Assembly (NCBI RefSeq): GCF_006716465.1
Contig: NZ_VFPB01000007.1
Coordinates: forward strand, 62,001 to 126,000
Source of the DNA: Pseudoxanthomonas sp. 3HH-4
GTDB taxonomy: Bacteria; Pseudomonadota; Gammaproteobacteria; Xanthomonadales; Xanthomonadaceae
DNA: 64,000 nucleotides
Reading direction: 5' to 3'
Below the pieces are notes generated by a model. That model did no database searches. It had not been told where the DNA came from and saw only the letters and a program-made list of their open reading frames with translations. Numbering within the stretch: the first letter of the stretch is position 1; each line of letters opens with the position of its first letter. The position numbers were made by a program, and so were the translations under genes. This document shows positions 1-10,017 of this stretch, one piece after another.

Positions 1-121
1 GCATCGCGAACGGCGCCAGCCCCGCCTGGCGCAGCGGCATCCACGCCAGCGCCACCAGCAGGCCCACCAGCATCATCGGCAGTAGCAGCTTCCGGGGCAC
101 CTCCGCATTATCCCGGTGCAT
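1..121 (-). CDS. N-terminal part of an unidentified membrane protein (partial)
   Basis: Reading leftward from an ATG at 121, the frame stays open to the window edge for 40 codons. The peptide begins [20 protein letters not shown] and continues with a strongly hydrophobic stretch (about residues 12-27) followed by a basic turn, which fits a first membrane segment or signal anchor. The gene is divergent from prmA, with about 130 bases between the two starts. Only the first 40 residues are visible, so no family can be assigned and the true start is uncertain. Confidence 0.45.
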   Translation of the reverse strand, partial: MHRDNAEVPRKLLLPMMLVGLLVALAWMPLRQAGLAPFAM

Positions 122-249
122 CCCAAGCGGTTCAACGCGAAAACGCCGCGTTCAGCACGCCGGCCACGCCTTCCGTCGCCTGCCTTCCCGGGCCTTCGCC
201 TGAACGCGTGAGACAATACCCGCCTTCTCCGCTTCCCGCGCCCCACGCC

Positions 250-1164
250 ATGCCTTATCTGGAGCTCTCCCTGCGCTGCACCGAAATCGAGCAGCCGCGC
301 TATGAGACCGCCCTCGAGGACGTCGGCGCACTCTCGGTCACGCTGCTGGACGCGGATGCGGACACCGGCCATGAACGGGCCATCCTGGAGCCCGGCGTAG
401 GCGAGACTCCCCTGTGGAAATCGCTGGTGCTGACCGCATTGTTCGATGCGGATGCCAACGCGCTGACGCTGCTCGCCGCCCTGGAATCCTTCGATCCCGG
501 GCTGGACTGGACACAGGTGGGGTTCCGCAAGGTCGAGGACGAGGACTGGGAACGCGCGTGGCTGGACCAGTTCAAGCCCATGCGCTTCGGCGCCCGTACC
601 TTCATCGTGCCCTGGAACCACGAAGTGCCCGCGGAAGCCGGCGACGATGCCGCCATCGTGCGGCTCGATCCGGGCCTGGCGTTCGGATCCGGCACGCACC
701 CCACCACGGCACTGTGCCTGCATTGGCTCGACGGGCTCGCCGATGACGGTGCGCTGGAGGGCCAGCGCGTGCTCGACTTCGGTTGTGGTTCCGGCATCCT
801 CGCGCTCGCCGCCTTGAAACTCGGCGCCGCGCAGGCCGTGGGCGTGGACAACGATCCGCAAGCATTGCTTGCCAGCGCCGACAACGCGCAGCGCAACCAG
901 GTGGATGCGAACTTCAGCGTCTACCTGCCCGAGGACGAGCCGGTGATGACCTATCCGGTGGTGGTGGCCAACATCCTGGCCTCGGCGCTGGACGCACTGG
1001 CCGACGTCCTCGCCGCGCGCGTCGCCCCTGGTGGCCGCATCGCACTGTCGGGCATCCTCAAGGGACAGGAAGACGAACTGCTGGCCCGCTACGCGACGTG
1101 GTTCGATGCCCTGGTGGCCACGCAGGACGGCGACTGGATGCGTATCGACGGCATCCGTCGCTGA
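250..1164 (+). CDS. prmA: Ribosomal protein L11 methyltransferase PrmA
   Basis: This cytoplasmic SAM-dependent enzyme methylates ribosomal protein L11. The ATG at 250 gives 304 residues, the usual family length, with the normal N-terminus [10 protein letters not shown]; an upstream in-frame GTG at 208 would add 14 atypical residues. The N-terminal substrate-binding domain occupies about residues 1-110. The SAM motif [20 protein letters not shown] starts at about residue 174, the acidic motif II VGVDND follows, and the NILAS loop lies further on. It heads a same-strand series with the DUF3426 gene, fis and purH, an order familiar from Xanthomonads. Confidence 0.96.
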   Translation: MPYLELSLRCTEIEQPRYETALEDVGALSVTLLDADADTGHERAILEPGVGETPLWKSLVLTALFDADANALTLLAALESFDPGLDWTQVGFRKVEDEDWERAWLDQFKPMRFGARTFIVPWNHEVPAEAGDDAAIVRLDPGLAFGSGTHPTTALCLHWLDGLADDGALEGQRVLDFGCGSGILALAALKLGAAQAVGVDNDPQALLASADNAQRNQVDANFSVYLPEDEPVMTYPVVVANILASALDALADVLAARVAPGGRIALSGILKGQEDELLARYATWFDALVATQDGDWMRIDGIRR

Positions 1165-1228
1165 CGCCACCCTCCGCCGCGTCCGCGATCACAACACGCG
1201 CGCGGGCGTGCATGGTTGAATAGGAGCC

Positions 1229-2185
1229 ATGTTCACGGCCTGTCCGCATTGCCAGTTCCTTGTCGCCCGCGACCGGCATACCGATGCCGTGCCCGCAGAC
1301 TGTCCACGCTGCGGCAGACCATTGGCCACGGCGGACGAAGCTGCGGTACCTGCATCGCCAAGTCTCGCGACCTTCCTGAACCCTGCAGCAGCCGGCGCGG
1401 AAGCATCGTCAGGCGCGCGATCGGACGACACGCTCACGACAACACTGACGGCAGGGGAAGAGGCAGCTTCGCGAGATACCACGCCAGAAGCGCCAGACGT
1501 AGCAATACCCGCTGTTGACGCGCCCGACATCACCGCGCACGCGGCAGATGCGGCATCACTGGAAGGCGCGACGCCGATCAATGACGTCCCGGTCGATGCA
1601 ATGCCAGAGGACGCAGCGCCCTCCACCATAGAGCCGGCACCCGTCACCGCCGGCGCACCCACGCGCAAGGCAACGGGTCCCAGGTTCCTGCAACGCACGC
1701 GCACCATGCCGGTGCACGCAGCCCGCGCACGCTGGCAATGGGTTGCCGTGGGTGCACTTGCCACACTGCTGTGTGTGCAGGTCGTACTGGCCGATCGCGC
1801 CCGCCTGGCGACACAGGCAGGATGGCGACCCCTGGTGATGGTGCTGTGCGCCGCGTTCCGCTGCGACGTACCGATGTGGCACGAACCCAGCGCCTTCACC
1901 ATGCTGAGTCGTGATGTGCGGCCGATCACCGGCCAGGCGGGAACATTGCAGGCACAAGCGACGTTCCGCAACGAAGCACGCTGGGAACAGGGTTGGCCGG
2001 TGATCCTGCTGACACTGAAGGATGCCGATGGCCGCACCCTGGGCGCGCGTGCGCTGGAGCCGCGCGACTATCTGCCGCAGGATGAGGTGTCATCGTCCAT
2101 CGGCCCCGGCCAGAGCGCCCAGATGGCCGTGCTTGTGCGCGAGCCGAGCGCGAACGTCGTCGCGTTCTCCTTCGACTTCCGTTAA
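1229..2185 (+). CDS. Zinc-ribbon, DUF3426-family membrane protein
   Basis: The 318-residue protein opens with an MJ0042-type zinc ribbon: CxxC pairs at C5/C8 and C25/C28 within the first 30 residues. A long, low-complexity Ala/Asp/Thr-rich linker follows (about 40-145). A single membrane segment at about 169-187 (WQWVAVGALATLLCVQVVLA) precedes a periplasmic-type C-terminal domain of the DUF3426 kind. Its biochemical role is unknown; the family usually sits between prmA and fis, as here. An AGGAG lies just before the ATG. Confidence 0.88.
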   Translation: MFTACPHCQFLVARDRHTDAVPADCPRCGRPLATADEAAVPASPSLATFLNPAAAGAEASSGARSDDTLTTTLTAGEEAASRDTTPEAPDVAIPAVDAPDITAHAADAASLEGATPINDVPVDAMPEDAAPSTIEPAPVTAGAPTRKATGPRFLQRTRTMPVHAARARWQWVAVGALATLLCVQVVLADRARLATQAGWRPLVMVLCAAFRCDVPMWHEPSAFTMLSRDVRPITGQAGTLQAQATFRNEARWEQGWPVILLTLKDADGRTLGARALEPRDYLPQDEVSSSIGPGQSAQMAVLVREPSANVVAFSFDFR

Positions 2186-2305
2186 GCGCGTCGGATTCAT
2201 CAAAAAGCGGATGCGCGCGCCGCGCTCAGGCGCTAGACTCGTCCCCCCGCCGAATACCCACAAGCACATGGCGGGCATCCGCATCCGTTGCACCAGGGGA
2301 TCCGA

Positions 2306-2578
2306 TTGAACGCTGCCTCCACCCGTCAGGACACGCCACGCGCCACGTCGCGCCCGCCGCTGCGCGAGCATGTCGCCGTGTCCGTCCGCCGCTACCTGCG
2401 TGACCTGGATGGCTGCGAGGCGGACGACGTGTACGAGATCGTGCTGCGCGAGATGGAGATCCCGCTGTTCGTGGAAGTGCTCAACCATTGCGAAGGCAAC
2501 CAGAGCCGCGCCGCGGCCATGCTGGGCATCCATCGCGCCACCCTGCGCAAGAAGCTCAAGGACTACGGACTGGCCTGA
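2306..2578 (+). CDS. fis: Fis-family DNA-binding protein
   Basis: Fis is a nucleoid-associated regulator that bends DNA and acts as a homodimer. I place the start at the TTG at 2306: a GGGGA sits seven bases upstream, and the resulting 90-residue protein starts with the common Xanthomonad sequence (M)NAASTRQ. The dimer core covers about residues 20-60. The helix-turn-helix is at the C-terminus ([20 protein letters not shown]). A longer reading from the TTG at 2288 would lack an equally good ribosome binding site. It lies directly upstream of purH. Confidence 0.93.
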   Translation: MNAASTRQDTPRATSRPPLREHVAVSVRRYLRDLDGCEADDVYEIVLREMEIPLFVEVLNHCEGNQSRAAAMLGIHRATLRKKLKDYGLA

Positions 2579-2620
2579 CAGGCCGTCCGGCCGAGGGCCG
2601 GGCGTGATGGTGCGGCGCGT

Positions 2621-2626
2621 TATAAT
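2621..2626 (+). promoter_or_regulatory. -10 hexamer upstream of purH
   Basis: A perfect TATAAT lies 29 bases before the purH ATG, in the gap after fis. No convincing -35 hexamer is visible at 16-18 bases upstream, so this is a -10 match only; it would allow purH to be transcribed independently of fis. Confidence 0.4.
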
Positions 2627-2654
2627 TCGCGCCCCGATCCGTACCGCCGTCCCC

Positions 2655-4241
2655 ATGACCCTCGATTTCCAGCCCGTGCGCCGGGCGTTGCTGTCCGTAT
2701 CCGACAAGACCGGCCTGCTCGACCTGGCCCGTGCCCTCGCCGCCCGCAATGTCGAACTGCTGTCCACCGGCGGCACTGCCAGGACATTGCGTGACGCCGG
2801 CCTGTCCGTGCGCGATGTGGCCGAGGTCACCGGATTCCCGGAAATGATGGACGGCCGCGTCAAGACGCTGCACCCCAAGGTGCACGGCGGCCTGCTGGGC
2901 CGTGCCGGTACCGACGACGCTGTGATGGCCGAGCACGGCATCGGTGCGATCGACCTGCTGGTGTTGAACCTGTATCCGTTCGAATCCGTGACGGCGAAGG
3001 CAGACTGCACGTTGGCGGACGCGGTGGAGAACATCGATATCGGCGGTCCCGCGATGCTGCGCTCGGCGGCGAAGAACTTCGCACGCGTCGCCGTCGCGAC
3101 CGACCCGTCGCAGTACGCCGGCCTGGTGGCCGAACTCGATGCGAACGAGGGCGCGCTGTCGGCGAAGACACGCTTCGCGCTGTCGGTCGCCGCCTTCAAC
3201 CGCGTGGCCCAGTATGACGCCGCGATCAGCAACTATCTGTCCGCCGTCACCGACACCTCGGGCGAGGTCCCAGTGCGCGCCACGTTCTCGGCGCAGGCCA
3301 ACGGCAGCTTCGTCAAGGTCATGGATCTGCGCTACGGCGAGAACCCGCACCAGCAGGCTGCGTTCTACCGCGACCTTTATCCGGCGCCCGGTTCGCTGGC
3401 GACCTTCACGCAGCTGCAGGGCAAGGAACTGAGCTACAACAACATCGCCGACAGCGATGCGGCCTGGGAATGCGTGCGCCAGTTCGACGCGCCGGCCTGC
3501 GTGATCGTCAAGCACGCCAACCCCTGCGGCGTGGCGGTCGGCGTGGCTTGCGGCGATGCCTACGAACTCGCCTACGCCACCGACCCGACCAGCGCGTTCG
3601 GCGGCATCATCGCGTTCAACCGCACGCTGGATGCCGCGACGGCGAAGGTGATCCTCGACCGCCAGTTCGTCGAGGTGCTGATCGCGCCGGACTACGAGCC
3701 CGCCGCGCTCGACTACGCGGCGAAGAAGGCCAACGTGCGCGTACTGCGCATTCCGCTGGCGCCGGCATCGACCGGCTTCATCGATACCAAGCGCGTCGGC
3801 TCCGGCCTGCTGCTGCAGACCGCCGACGACCGCGTGGTAACGCGCGACGAGCTCAAGGTGGTCACGAAGCTCGCGCCGACCGATGCGCAGTTCACCGACC
3901 TGCTGTTCGCGTGGAAGGTGGCGAAGTTCGTGAAATCCAACGCCATCGTCTACGCGAAGGACCACCGCACCATCGGCGTCGGTGCCGGCCAGATGAGCCG
4001 CGTGTACTCCGCGCGCATCGCTGGCATCAAGGCGGCCGACGCGAATCTCGTGGTCGAAGGTTCGGTGATGGCCAGCGATGCGTTCTTCCCGTTCCGCGAC
4101 GGCATCGACGCCGCGGCGGCCGCCGGCATCAAGGCGGTGATCCAGCCGGGCGGCTCCATGCGCGATGGCGAAGTCATTGCCGCCGCCGACGAGCACGGCA
4201 TCGCGATGGTCTTCACCGGCGTGCGGCACTTCCGCCACTGA
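2655..4241 (+). CDS. purH: Bifunctional AICAR formyltransferase / IMP cyclohydrolase PurH
   Basis: PurH catalyses the last two steps of IMP synthesis: formylation of AICAR with 10-formyl-THF, then ring closure. The ATG at 2655 gives 528 residues, the typical size. The N-terminal cyclohydrolase (MGS-like) domain covers about 1-150 and contains [12 protein letters not shown]. The C-terminal transformylase carries the catalytic Lys-His pair K286-H287 in [11 protein letters not shown]. purD follows after one small lipoprotein gene, so two purine genes are nearly adjacent. Confidence 0.97.
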   Translation: MTLDFQPVRRALLSVSDKTGLLDLARALAARNVELLSTGGTARTLRDAGLSVRDVAEVTGFPEMMDGRVKTLHPKVHGGLLGRAGTDDAVMAEHGIGAIDLLVLNLYPFESVTAKADCTLADAVENIDIGGPAMLRSAAKNFARVAVATDPSQYAGLVAELDANEGALSAKTRFALSVAAFNRVAQYDAAISNYLSAVTDTSGEVPVRATFSAQANGSFVKVMDLRYGENPHQQAAFYRDLYPAPGSLATFTQLQGKELSYNNIADSDAAWECVRQFDAPACVIVKHANPCGVAVGVACGDAYELAYATDPTSAFGGIIAFNRTLDAATAKVILDRQFVEVLIAPDYEPAALDYAAKKANVRVLRIPLAPASTGFIDTKRVGSGLLLQTADDRVVTRDELKVVTKLAPTDAQFTDLLFAWKVAKFVKSNAIVYAKDHRTIGVGAGQMSRVYSARIAGIKAADANLVVEGSVMASDAFFPFRDGIDAAAAAGIKAVIQPGGSMRDGEVIAAADEHGIAMVFTGVRHFRH

Positions 4242-4330
4242 AGACAGGGCACGATGATGCCGCCCTGGCGGTCGTCATCGGCCCGGCAGCCTTCTCCGCT
4301 CGTTGACCAGTACGGAGCATCACCACGGCC

Positions 4331-4765
4331 ATGAAGATCCTTCGCGCCCTTTCCGCCATGCCCGTCACGGCGCTCGTCGTCCTCGCGCTTGCCGGCTGCG
4401 CAGACACGCAGGCGAGTCTGCAAGAGGCGCGCACGAAGGTCGCGGCCACGTTGCCCGCGCCCTACTTCGAGGACCTGGTGACCGAATCGGTCGCCATCGA
4501 GGGTGACCGCCTGGTGCTGCTCATCCGCAGTCCGAAGGGGAGCGCCGCCAGAACCCGCGAGGCCCCCGGTTTCGACACGCTGAAGGAAAGCGAGCAGATC
4601 GCGCTGCGCGAGCTGTGCACGCAGCCGGCGATCATGCCGCTGACCGACACCGACGCCGTCCTGGTGCGTCGTTTCGTCGACCGTCACGACGCCGTTTTCT
4701 TCGATGTCGAACTCCCCGCGCGCGCATGCGCGACACCGCCGACGGATGCGCCGGCCCAACCATGA
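4331..4765 (+). CDS. Small putative lipoprotein between purH and purD
   Basis: This 144-residue protein has a lipoprotein signal: basic start MKILR, hydrophobic core, and the lipobox LALAGC with Cys23. The mature part has no domain I recognise; it contains one further Cys pair (about C98 and C137) that could form a disulfide in the periplasm. Its stop overlaps the GAGG ribosome binding site of purD, so the two genes are closely linked. The function is unknown. Confidence 0.75.
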   Translation: MKILRALSAMPVTALVVLALAGCADTQASLQEARTKVAATLPAPYFEDLVTESVAIEGDRLVLLIRSPKGSAARTREAPGFDTLKESEQIALRELCTQPAIMPLTDTDAVLVRRFVDRHDAVFFDVELPARACATPPTDAPAQP

Positions 4766-4775
4766 GGAATACCCC

Positions 4776-6068
4776 TTGAAAGTCCTGGTCATCGGTTCCG
4801 GCGGTCGCGAGCACGCGCTGGCGTGGAAGCTGGCGCAGTCGCCACGCGTGGACGAGGTGATCGTGGCACCCGGCAACGCGGGCACCGCGACGGAGGCGAA
4901 GTGCTGCAACGTCGCGGTCAAGGTCACCGACATCGACGGTCTGCTGGCCTTGGCGCAGGAGGCAGGCGTGGGCCTGACCGTGGTCGGTCCCGAAGTTCCG
5001 CTCGTGGCCGGCGTGGTGGACCGCTTCCGTCTGGCGGGATTGCGTGTTTTCGGTCCCACCGCCGCTGCGGCGCAGCTGGAGGGCAGCAAGGCATTCGCCA
5101 AGGATTTCCTGGCGCGCCACGGCATCCCGACCGCGTTCTACGCCGTGCATACCGAAGTGGACGCCGCGCTCGCGTACCTCCGCGAGAAAGGCGCGCCGAT
5201 CGTGGTCAAGGCCGACGGCCTAGCCGCCGGCAAGGGCGTGATCGTGGCGATGACACTTGAGGAAGCCGAGGCGGCGGTGCGCGACATGCTGTCGGGCAAT
5301 GCGTTCGGCGATGCCGGCGCGCGCGTGGTGATCGAGGAATTCCTGGAGGGTGAGGAGGCCAGCTTCATCTCGATGGTCGACGGCACCACCGCGCTGCCGA
5401 TGGCCACCAGCCAGGACCACAAACGGGTCGGCGACGGCGACACGGGCCCCAACACCGGCGGCATGGGGGCGTATTCGCCCGCCCCGGTGGTCACGCCCGA
5501 GGTGCACGCACGCGTGATGCGCGAGGTGGTGAACCCCACCGTGCAGGGCATGATCGCCGATGGCGTGCCGTTCACCGGTTTCCTGTATGCCGGCCTGATG
5601 ATCGACGCGCGCGGTGCGCCGAAAGTGATCGAGTTCAACGTGCGCTTCGGCGACCCCGAGACGCAGCCGGTGATGCTGCGCCTGCAGTCGGACCTGGTGG
5701 ACTTGGTCGAAGCCGCCATCGACAGCCGGCTCGACGCTACCGAGGCACAGTGGGACCCGCGTCCCTCGCTCGGCGTGGTGATGGCCGCGTCGCCCTATCC
5801 GGACACACCGATGACCGGTGACGTGATCACCGGACTGGACGAAATCCCCGCGACGGCCAAGGTCTTCCATGCCGGGACCGCGCTGGATGCGGAGGGTCGC
5901 GTCGTCAGCGCGGGGGGCCGCGTGCTGTGCGTCGCCGCGCTCGGCGACTCGGTGTCCGATGCACAGCGCAACGCCTACGCCGGCGTGGACAAGGTGCGCT
6001 GGACCAACGAGTTCCACCGCTCCGACATCGGCTGGCGCGCGATCGCGCGCGAACACGCGAGCGCCTGA
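4776..6068 (+). CDS. purD: Phosphoribosylamine-glycine ligase PurD (GAR synthetase)
   Basis: PurD joins glycine to phosphoribosylamine using ATP (second step of purine synthesis). The TTG at 4776 gives 430 residues and the canonical N-terminus (M)KVLVIGSGGREHALAWK; a GAGG lies about eight bases upstream, inside the stop region of the lipoprotein gene. The N-terminal pre-ATP-grasp domain, the ATP-grasp core (KADGLAAGKGV) and the metal-binding RFGDPETQ segment are all present. Its stop is only four bases from the stop of the convergent oxidoreductase gene, with no obvious terminator between. Confidence 0.96.
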   Translation: MKVLVIGSGGREHALAWKLAQSPRVDEVIVAPGNAGTATEAKCCNVAVKVTDIDGLLALAQEAGVGLTVVGPEVPLVAGVVDRFRLAGLRVFGPTAAAAQLEGSKAFAKDFLARHGIPTAFYAVHTEVDAALAYLREKGAPIVVKADGLAAGKGVIVAMTLEEAEAAVRDMLSGNAFGDAGARVVIEEFLEGEEASFISMVDGTTALPMATSQDHKRVGDGDTGPNTGGMGAYSPAPVVTPEVHARVMREVVNPTVQGMIADGVPFTGFLYAGLMIDARGAPKVIEFNVRFGDPETQPVMLRLQSDLVDLVEAAIDSRLDATEAQWDPRPSLGVVMAASPYPDTPMTGDVITGLDEIPATAKVFHAGTALDAEGRVVSAGGRVLCVAALGDSVSDAQRNAYAGVDKVRWTNEFHRSDIGWRAIAREHASA

Positions 6069-6072
6069 CCGG

Positions 6073-7179
6073 CTATCGCGCCTGCACGAAGTTCGCCGCG
6101 TGCTCGCGTGGCGCGCTGCGCAGGTACTGCGGCGCGACCGCGATCTTCGCGCCCAGCGCCACCGCTGCATGCCATGGCCAGCGCGGGTCGTACAGGATGC
6201 CGCGTGCTAGCCCGATGGCATCGGCCCGGTCCTGCCGCAGGATGTCTTCGGCCTGTTGCGGCTCGGTGATCAGGCCTACCGCGATCACCGGCATCGCGAC
6301 CTGCTGCCTGATCGCCGCCGCGAACGGCACCTGGTAACCCGGCTCAAGAGTGATCTTCTGCGCGGGATGGAGGCCGCCACTGGAGACATGGATGAAGTGG
6401 CAACCGCGTGCATCGAGCGCCTTCGCGAGCGCGATGCTCTGCGCCAGGTCCCAGCCGCCCTCCACCCAGTCGGTGGCGGAAACGCGGATGCCGACGGCCA
6501 TCGTGTCGGGCACCGCCGCCTTGACCGCATCGAACACCTGCAGCACCAGCCGCATGCGGTTCTCCAGCGTGCCGCCATATGCATCCTCGCGCCGGTTGCT
6601 GAGCGGCGACAGGAATTGATGCAGCAGGTAGCCATGCGCGGCATGGATCTCGATCAGATCCAGACCCAGCCGTACCGCACGCAGCGCGCTGTTGGCGAAC
6701 GCGGCAACGATGGCATCGATGCCCGCCTGGTCCAACGCCAGCGGCGGATGCTGGCCTTCGCTGTAGGCGAGCGGCGATGCGGACACCGTTTGCCAGCCAT
6801 GCGGTGCATCAGGCGCGATCTGCGCGCCATGATCATCCCAGGGACGATGGGTGGACGCTTTTCGCCCGGCATGCGCCAGCTGCACGCCGATCGGCATGGA
6901 GGAGTAGCGGCGTGTCGCTGCCAGCGCCCTGGCGAATGCGGCTTCGGTCGTGTCATCCCACAAGCCGAGGTCGGCCCAGCTGATGCGCCCACGCGGTTCG
7001 ACGGCGGTCGCTTCGATGATCGCCAGCCCGGCGCCGGACTGGGCCAGATTCGGCCAATGGAAAGCATGCCAGTCGGTGGCACGGCCATCTTCGGAGGAGT
7101 ACTGGCACATCGGCGCGATGACGATGCGATTGGAAAGCGACAGCGGCCCCAGGGCGAGGGGCGAGAACAGGCGACTCAT
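6073..7179 (-). CDS. Old-yellow-enzyme family NADH:flavin oxidoreductase (XenA/YqjM type)
   Basis: This 368-residue TIM-barrel flavoprotein should bind FMN and reduce activated alkenes such as enones, maleimides or nitro compounds with NAD(P)H. The XenA/YqjM-class residues are visible: C25 and Y27 in PMCQYSS near the flavin, the substrate-binding histidines H179 and H182 in EIHAAHGY, and Y184. The C-terminal DPRWPWHAA segment also matches this class. It is convergent with purD and divergent from the transporter-acyltransferase gene. The physiological substrate cannot be read from sequence. Confidence 0.9.
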   Translation of the reverse strand: MSRLFSPLALGPLSLSNRIVIAPMCQYSSEDGRATDWHAFHWPNLAQSGAGLAIIEATAVEPRGRISWADLGLWDDTTEAAFARALAATRRYSSMPIGVQLAHAGRKASTHRPWDDHGAQIAPDAPHGWQTVSASPLAYSEGQHPPLALDQAGIDAIVAAFANSALRAVRLGLDLIEIHAAHGYLLHQFLSPLSNRREDAYGGTLENRMRLVLQVFDAVKAAVPDTMAVGIRVSATDWVEGGWDLAQSIALAKALDARGCHFIHVSSGGLHPAQKITLEPGYQVPFAAAIRQQVAMPVIAVGLITEPQQAEDILRQDRADAIGLARGILYDPRWPWHAAVALGAKIAVAPQYLRSAPREHAANFVQAR

Positions 7180-7324
7180 GGAGGAACAAGACCGGACGAC
7201 GTGGGGCCGCCACTATCCCCCCGCCTCCACCACCCATCAACGCCACCGACGGAACACTGTCGGGCGCGACGGCACGCACCGCCATCGCGATTTGCTAGGC
7301 TGCGCGGCAACCCATGGAGGGCGC

Positions 7325-9220
7325 ATGTCCAGCTACAGCCAGTTCTCGCTGCTGAAACAACGACGGTTCCTGCCGTATTTCACCGTCCAGGCGCTGGGCG
7401 CCTTCAACGACAACGTGTACCGGCAGGCGATCATCGCGCTGCTGTTCTTCCTGGGCGCCAGCGATGGCGAACTTTCGCTGTACGCCACGCTGGCGCCGGC
7501 GATCTTCATCCTCCCCTACTTCCTGTTCTCCGCCATCGCGGGCCAGTTCGCCGAGAAGCTCGAGAAGCATCGGCTGATCGTGATCACCACGACGATGGAA
7601 ATCGTCATCATGTCGCTGGCGGCGATGGGCTTCCTGCTGCAGAACATGCCGGTCCTGCTGGTCGCGCTGTTCTGTACCGGCGTGCAGTCCACGCTGTTCG
7701 GGCCGGTGAAGTATTCCGTGCTGCCCTCGATCCTCAAACCAGAGGAACTGACTGGCGGCAACGGACTGGTCGAGATGGGCACGTCGATCTCGATCCTGTG
7801 CGGCATGATCGCCGGCGGCATGATCTTCCAGGTGGCCGGGGCGTACGGGCCGCAGGCGGCCGCCATCGCCATCGTGCTGCTCGCCGTGCTGGGCAACGTC
7901 GTATCGCGACTGATCCCGCGCATGGACGCGGGCGCGCCCGACCTGGTCATCCGCTGGAACCCAATTCCCGAATCGCTGGCCGTGCTGCGCATGGCGAAAC
8001 AGCAGTTGGCCGTGCGAAACGCCATCCTCGGCGTGTCATGGTTCTGGTTCTTCGGCACGTTGCTGACCTCGCAGTTGCCGGCGTACGCGAAACTGCACCT
8101 CGGCGCCGCCGATGGTTCGTCGACGCTGTACGTGTTCGCGCTGGCGCTGTTCTCGGTGGGCACCGGCATCGGTTCACTGCTGTGCGAGAAGCTGTCCGGC
8201 CGCACCGTCGAAATCGGCCTGGTGCCGGTGGGCGCGTTCGGCATGACGGCGTTCCTGCTCGATCTCTACTTCGCCCGGCCGGGCACCGCACCCACCAACG
8301 GCCTTGGCGTGGCCGAGTTCGTCCGCCAGGCCGGCAGCGTGCGGATCATGATCGACCTGATCGGCATCGGCATGTTCGCCGGCATTTTCGTGGTGCCGCT
8401 GTTCGCGCTGATCCAGAGCCGCACGGCGAACTCGCGGATGGCGCGCGTGTTCGCCGCGCTCAACATCCAGAACTCGGGCTTCATCGTGTTGGCCGCGCTG
8501 GTCGGCCTGGGCCTGCATGCGCTGGGCTGGAGCGGTCCGCAGATTTTCCTGGCGCTGGCCATCGCGAACGCGCTGGTGGCGATCTGGATCTTCACCATCG
8601 TGCCCGAGTTCCTGATGCGGTTCCTCAGCTGGCTGTTCGTGCGCGCGTTGTATCGCCTGCGCCTGCACGGCATCGAGAAGCACGTACCCGATGAAGGCCC
8701 TGCGCTGATTGTCTGCAACCACGTCAGCTACATGGACGCGCTGATCCTGTCGGCGACGATTCCTCGACCGGTGCGTTTCGTCATGTACTACCGGATCTTC
8801 CAGATCCCGGTGATGAGCTGGATCTTCCGCACGGCCAAGGCCATCCCGATCGCCGGCGCGCGGGAGAACCCGGAACTGATGCGGCGTGCATTCGAGGAAA
8901 TCGACGCTGCGTTGGCGGCGGGCGAGATCGTCGGCATCTTCCCCGAAGGCGCGTTGACGAAGGATGGCGAGATCGCCGCGTTCAAGTCCGGCGTGGAGAA
9001 GATCCTGGAGCGCCGCCCGGTGCCCGTCGTGCCCATGGCGCTGAAGGGGATGTGGACCAGCATGTGGAGCCATCGCGACAATCGGATGGGGCGCATGCGC
9101 GTGCCCCGCCGTTTCCGCGCGCACGTGGACGTGGTGGCCAGCGAGCCCCTGGACGGCGCCGCCGTGACCGCCGAGGTCCTGGAGGCGCGGGTGCGCGCGC
9201 TGCGCGGGGATGCGGCGTGA
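7325..9220 (+). CDS. MFS transporter fused to a glycerophospholipid acyltransferase
   Basis: The protein has 631 residues. Residues 1 to about 440 form a major-facilitator domain of the LplT lysophospholipid-flippase kind (AFNDNVYRQ near the N-terminus, many hydrophobic helices). Residues from about 445 form a PlsC-type acyltransferase with NHVSYMD (H466, D471) and FPEG (539-542). By analogy with LplT/Aas it could flip lysophospholipids inward and reacylate them at the inner membrane. It lacks the acyl-ACP synthetase module of Aas. The ATG at 7325 follows a GGAGG. Confidence 0.9.
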   Translation: MSSYSQFSLLKQRRFLPYFTVQALGAFNDNVYRQAIIALLFFLGASDGELSLYATLAPAIFILPYFLFSAIAGQFAEKLEKHRLIVITTTMEIVIMSLAAMGFLLQNMPVLLVALFCTGVQSTLFGPVKYSVLPSILKPEELTGGNGLVEMGTSISILCGMIAGGMIFQVAGAYGPQAAAIAIVLLAVLGNVVSRLIPRMDAGAPDLVIRWNPIPESLAVLRMAKQQLAVRNAILGVSWFWFFGTLLTSQLPAYAKLHLGAADGSSTLYVFALALFSVGTGIGSLLCEKLSGRTVEIGLVPVGAFGMTAFLLDLYFARPGTAPTNGLGVAEFVRQAGSVRIMIDLIGIGMFAGIFVVPLFALIQSRTANSRMARVFAALNIQNSGFIVLAALVGLGLHALGWSGPQIFLALAIANALVAIWIFTIVPEFLMRFLSWLFVRALYRLRLHGIEKHVPDEGPALIVCNHVSYMDALILSATIPRPVRFVMYYRIFQIPVMSWIFRTAKAIPIAGARENPELMRRAFEEIDAALAAGEIVGIFPEGALTKDGEIAAFKSGVEKILERRPVPVVPMALKGMWTSMWSHRDNRMGRMRVPRRFRAHVDVVASEPLDGAAVTAEVLEARVRALRGDAA

Positions 9221-9331
9221 TGGTTTCGCCGGCTCTGCCGCTCGGTTAGTCTATCGGGGGGACTGCGGGGGCATGACGTTGCCGCCTGCCGAGAACATCA
9301 ACGACGTTTCACCTGCCTTCGGAAGACCACC

Positions 9332-9631
9332 ATGAGTGCCACGCCGCCGCTGCCATCGCAGCACGCGCCCTATGTGCCCAACCATCTGGTGTGGGCCATC
9401 TTGAGCACGCTGTTCTGCTGCCTGCCGCTGGGCATCGTCTCCATCGTGTTCGCCGCGCAGGTGGATGGCAAGCGCGCCGCGGGCGATCTGGCGGGTGCGC
9501 TGGATGCGTCCAGCAAAGCCAAGCTATGGGCACTGGTGTCTGCGGCCTGCGCACTGGTGCCGTTGGTCCTGTATCTGTTGTTCGTTTTCTTCATTGGCGG
9601 TGTCAGTCTGCTGGGCGGACTGAGCGGCTGA
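9332..9631 (+). CDS. CD225/dispanin-type small membrane protein (copy 1)
   Basis: This 99-residue protein has two hydrophobic segments (about 18-40 and 68-95) separated by a loop with the CD225 hallmark region SIVFAAQVDGKRAAGDLAGA. PNHLVWAILSTLFCCLPLGI resembles the eukaryotic IFITM fold, including the double Cys. The bacterial role is unknown. It is the first of three related genes within 1.5 kb and is nearly identical in its N-terminal half to copy 3, which suggests recent duplication. Confidence 0.82.
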   Translation: MSATPPLPSQHAPYVPNHLVWAILSTLFCCLPLGIVSIVFAAQVDGKRAAGDLAGALDASSKAKLWALVSAACALVPLVLYLLFVFFIGGVSLLGGLSG

Positions 9632-9650
9632 AGCCCACAGGAATCTCCAG

Positions 9651-10013
9651 ATGAATGCGATGCCTCCTCTTCCCGACGCCGCTCCCCAGAACATCCCGAA
9701 CCATCTGGGCTGGTCGATTGCCGTCACCGTGATCGCCGCCTTCGCGACGTTCTGCACGTGCTGCGGTCTGGGCGCCATTCCGGGCGCCATTGCCATCTTT
9801 TTTTCCACGCAGGTCAACAGCAAGCTGCGTCAGGGCGATCTGGCCGGCGCGCGCAGCGCTGCCACGGTGGCAAAGATCCTTTGTTGGGTGACGGTGGGGC
9901 TTGCCCTGCTGTGCGTTGTGTATCTGGCCTGGAGCATCCACAGTGCCGGCGGCATCGACCAGTTCGAAGTGATGTTCCGGGAAGCTGTTGAGCAGGCACA
10001 GCGGCAGCGTTGA
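9651..10013 (+). CDS. CD225/dispanin-type small membrane protein (copy 2, divergent)
   Basis: This 120-residue relative of the gene before it has the same plan: PNHLGWSIAVT, a Cys-rich first membrane segment (TFCTCCGLGAIPGAIAIFF), the STQVNSKLRQGDLAGA loop, and a second membrane segment. The sequence is clearly more diverged than copies 1 and 3, and it carries a polar C-terminal tail of about 20 residues. It starts 20 bases after copy 1 and is probably cotranscribed. Function unknown. Confidence 0.8.
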   Translation: MNAMPPLPDAAPQNIPNHLGWSIAVTVIAAFATFCTCCGLGAIPGAIAIFFSTQVNSKLRQGDLAGARSAATVAKILCWVTVGLALLCVVYLAWSIHSAGGIDQFEVMFREAVEQAQRQR

Positions 10014-10017
10014 CGCC

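Noticed and set aside
2556..4238. 560-codon minus-strand frame
   Set aside because: It is the exact shadow of purH; the plus strand has full PurH motifs.
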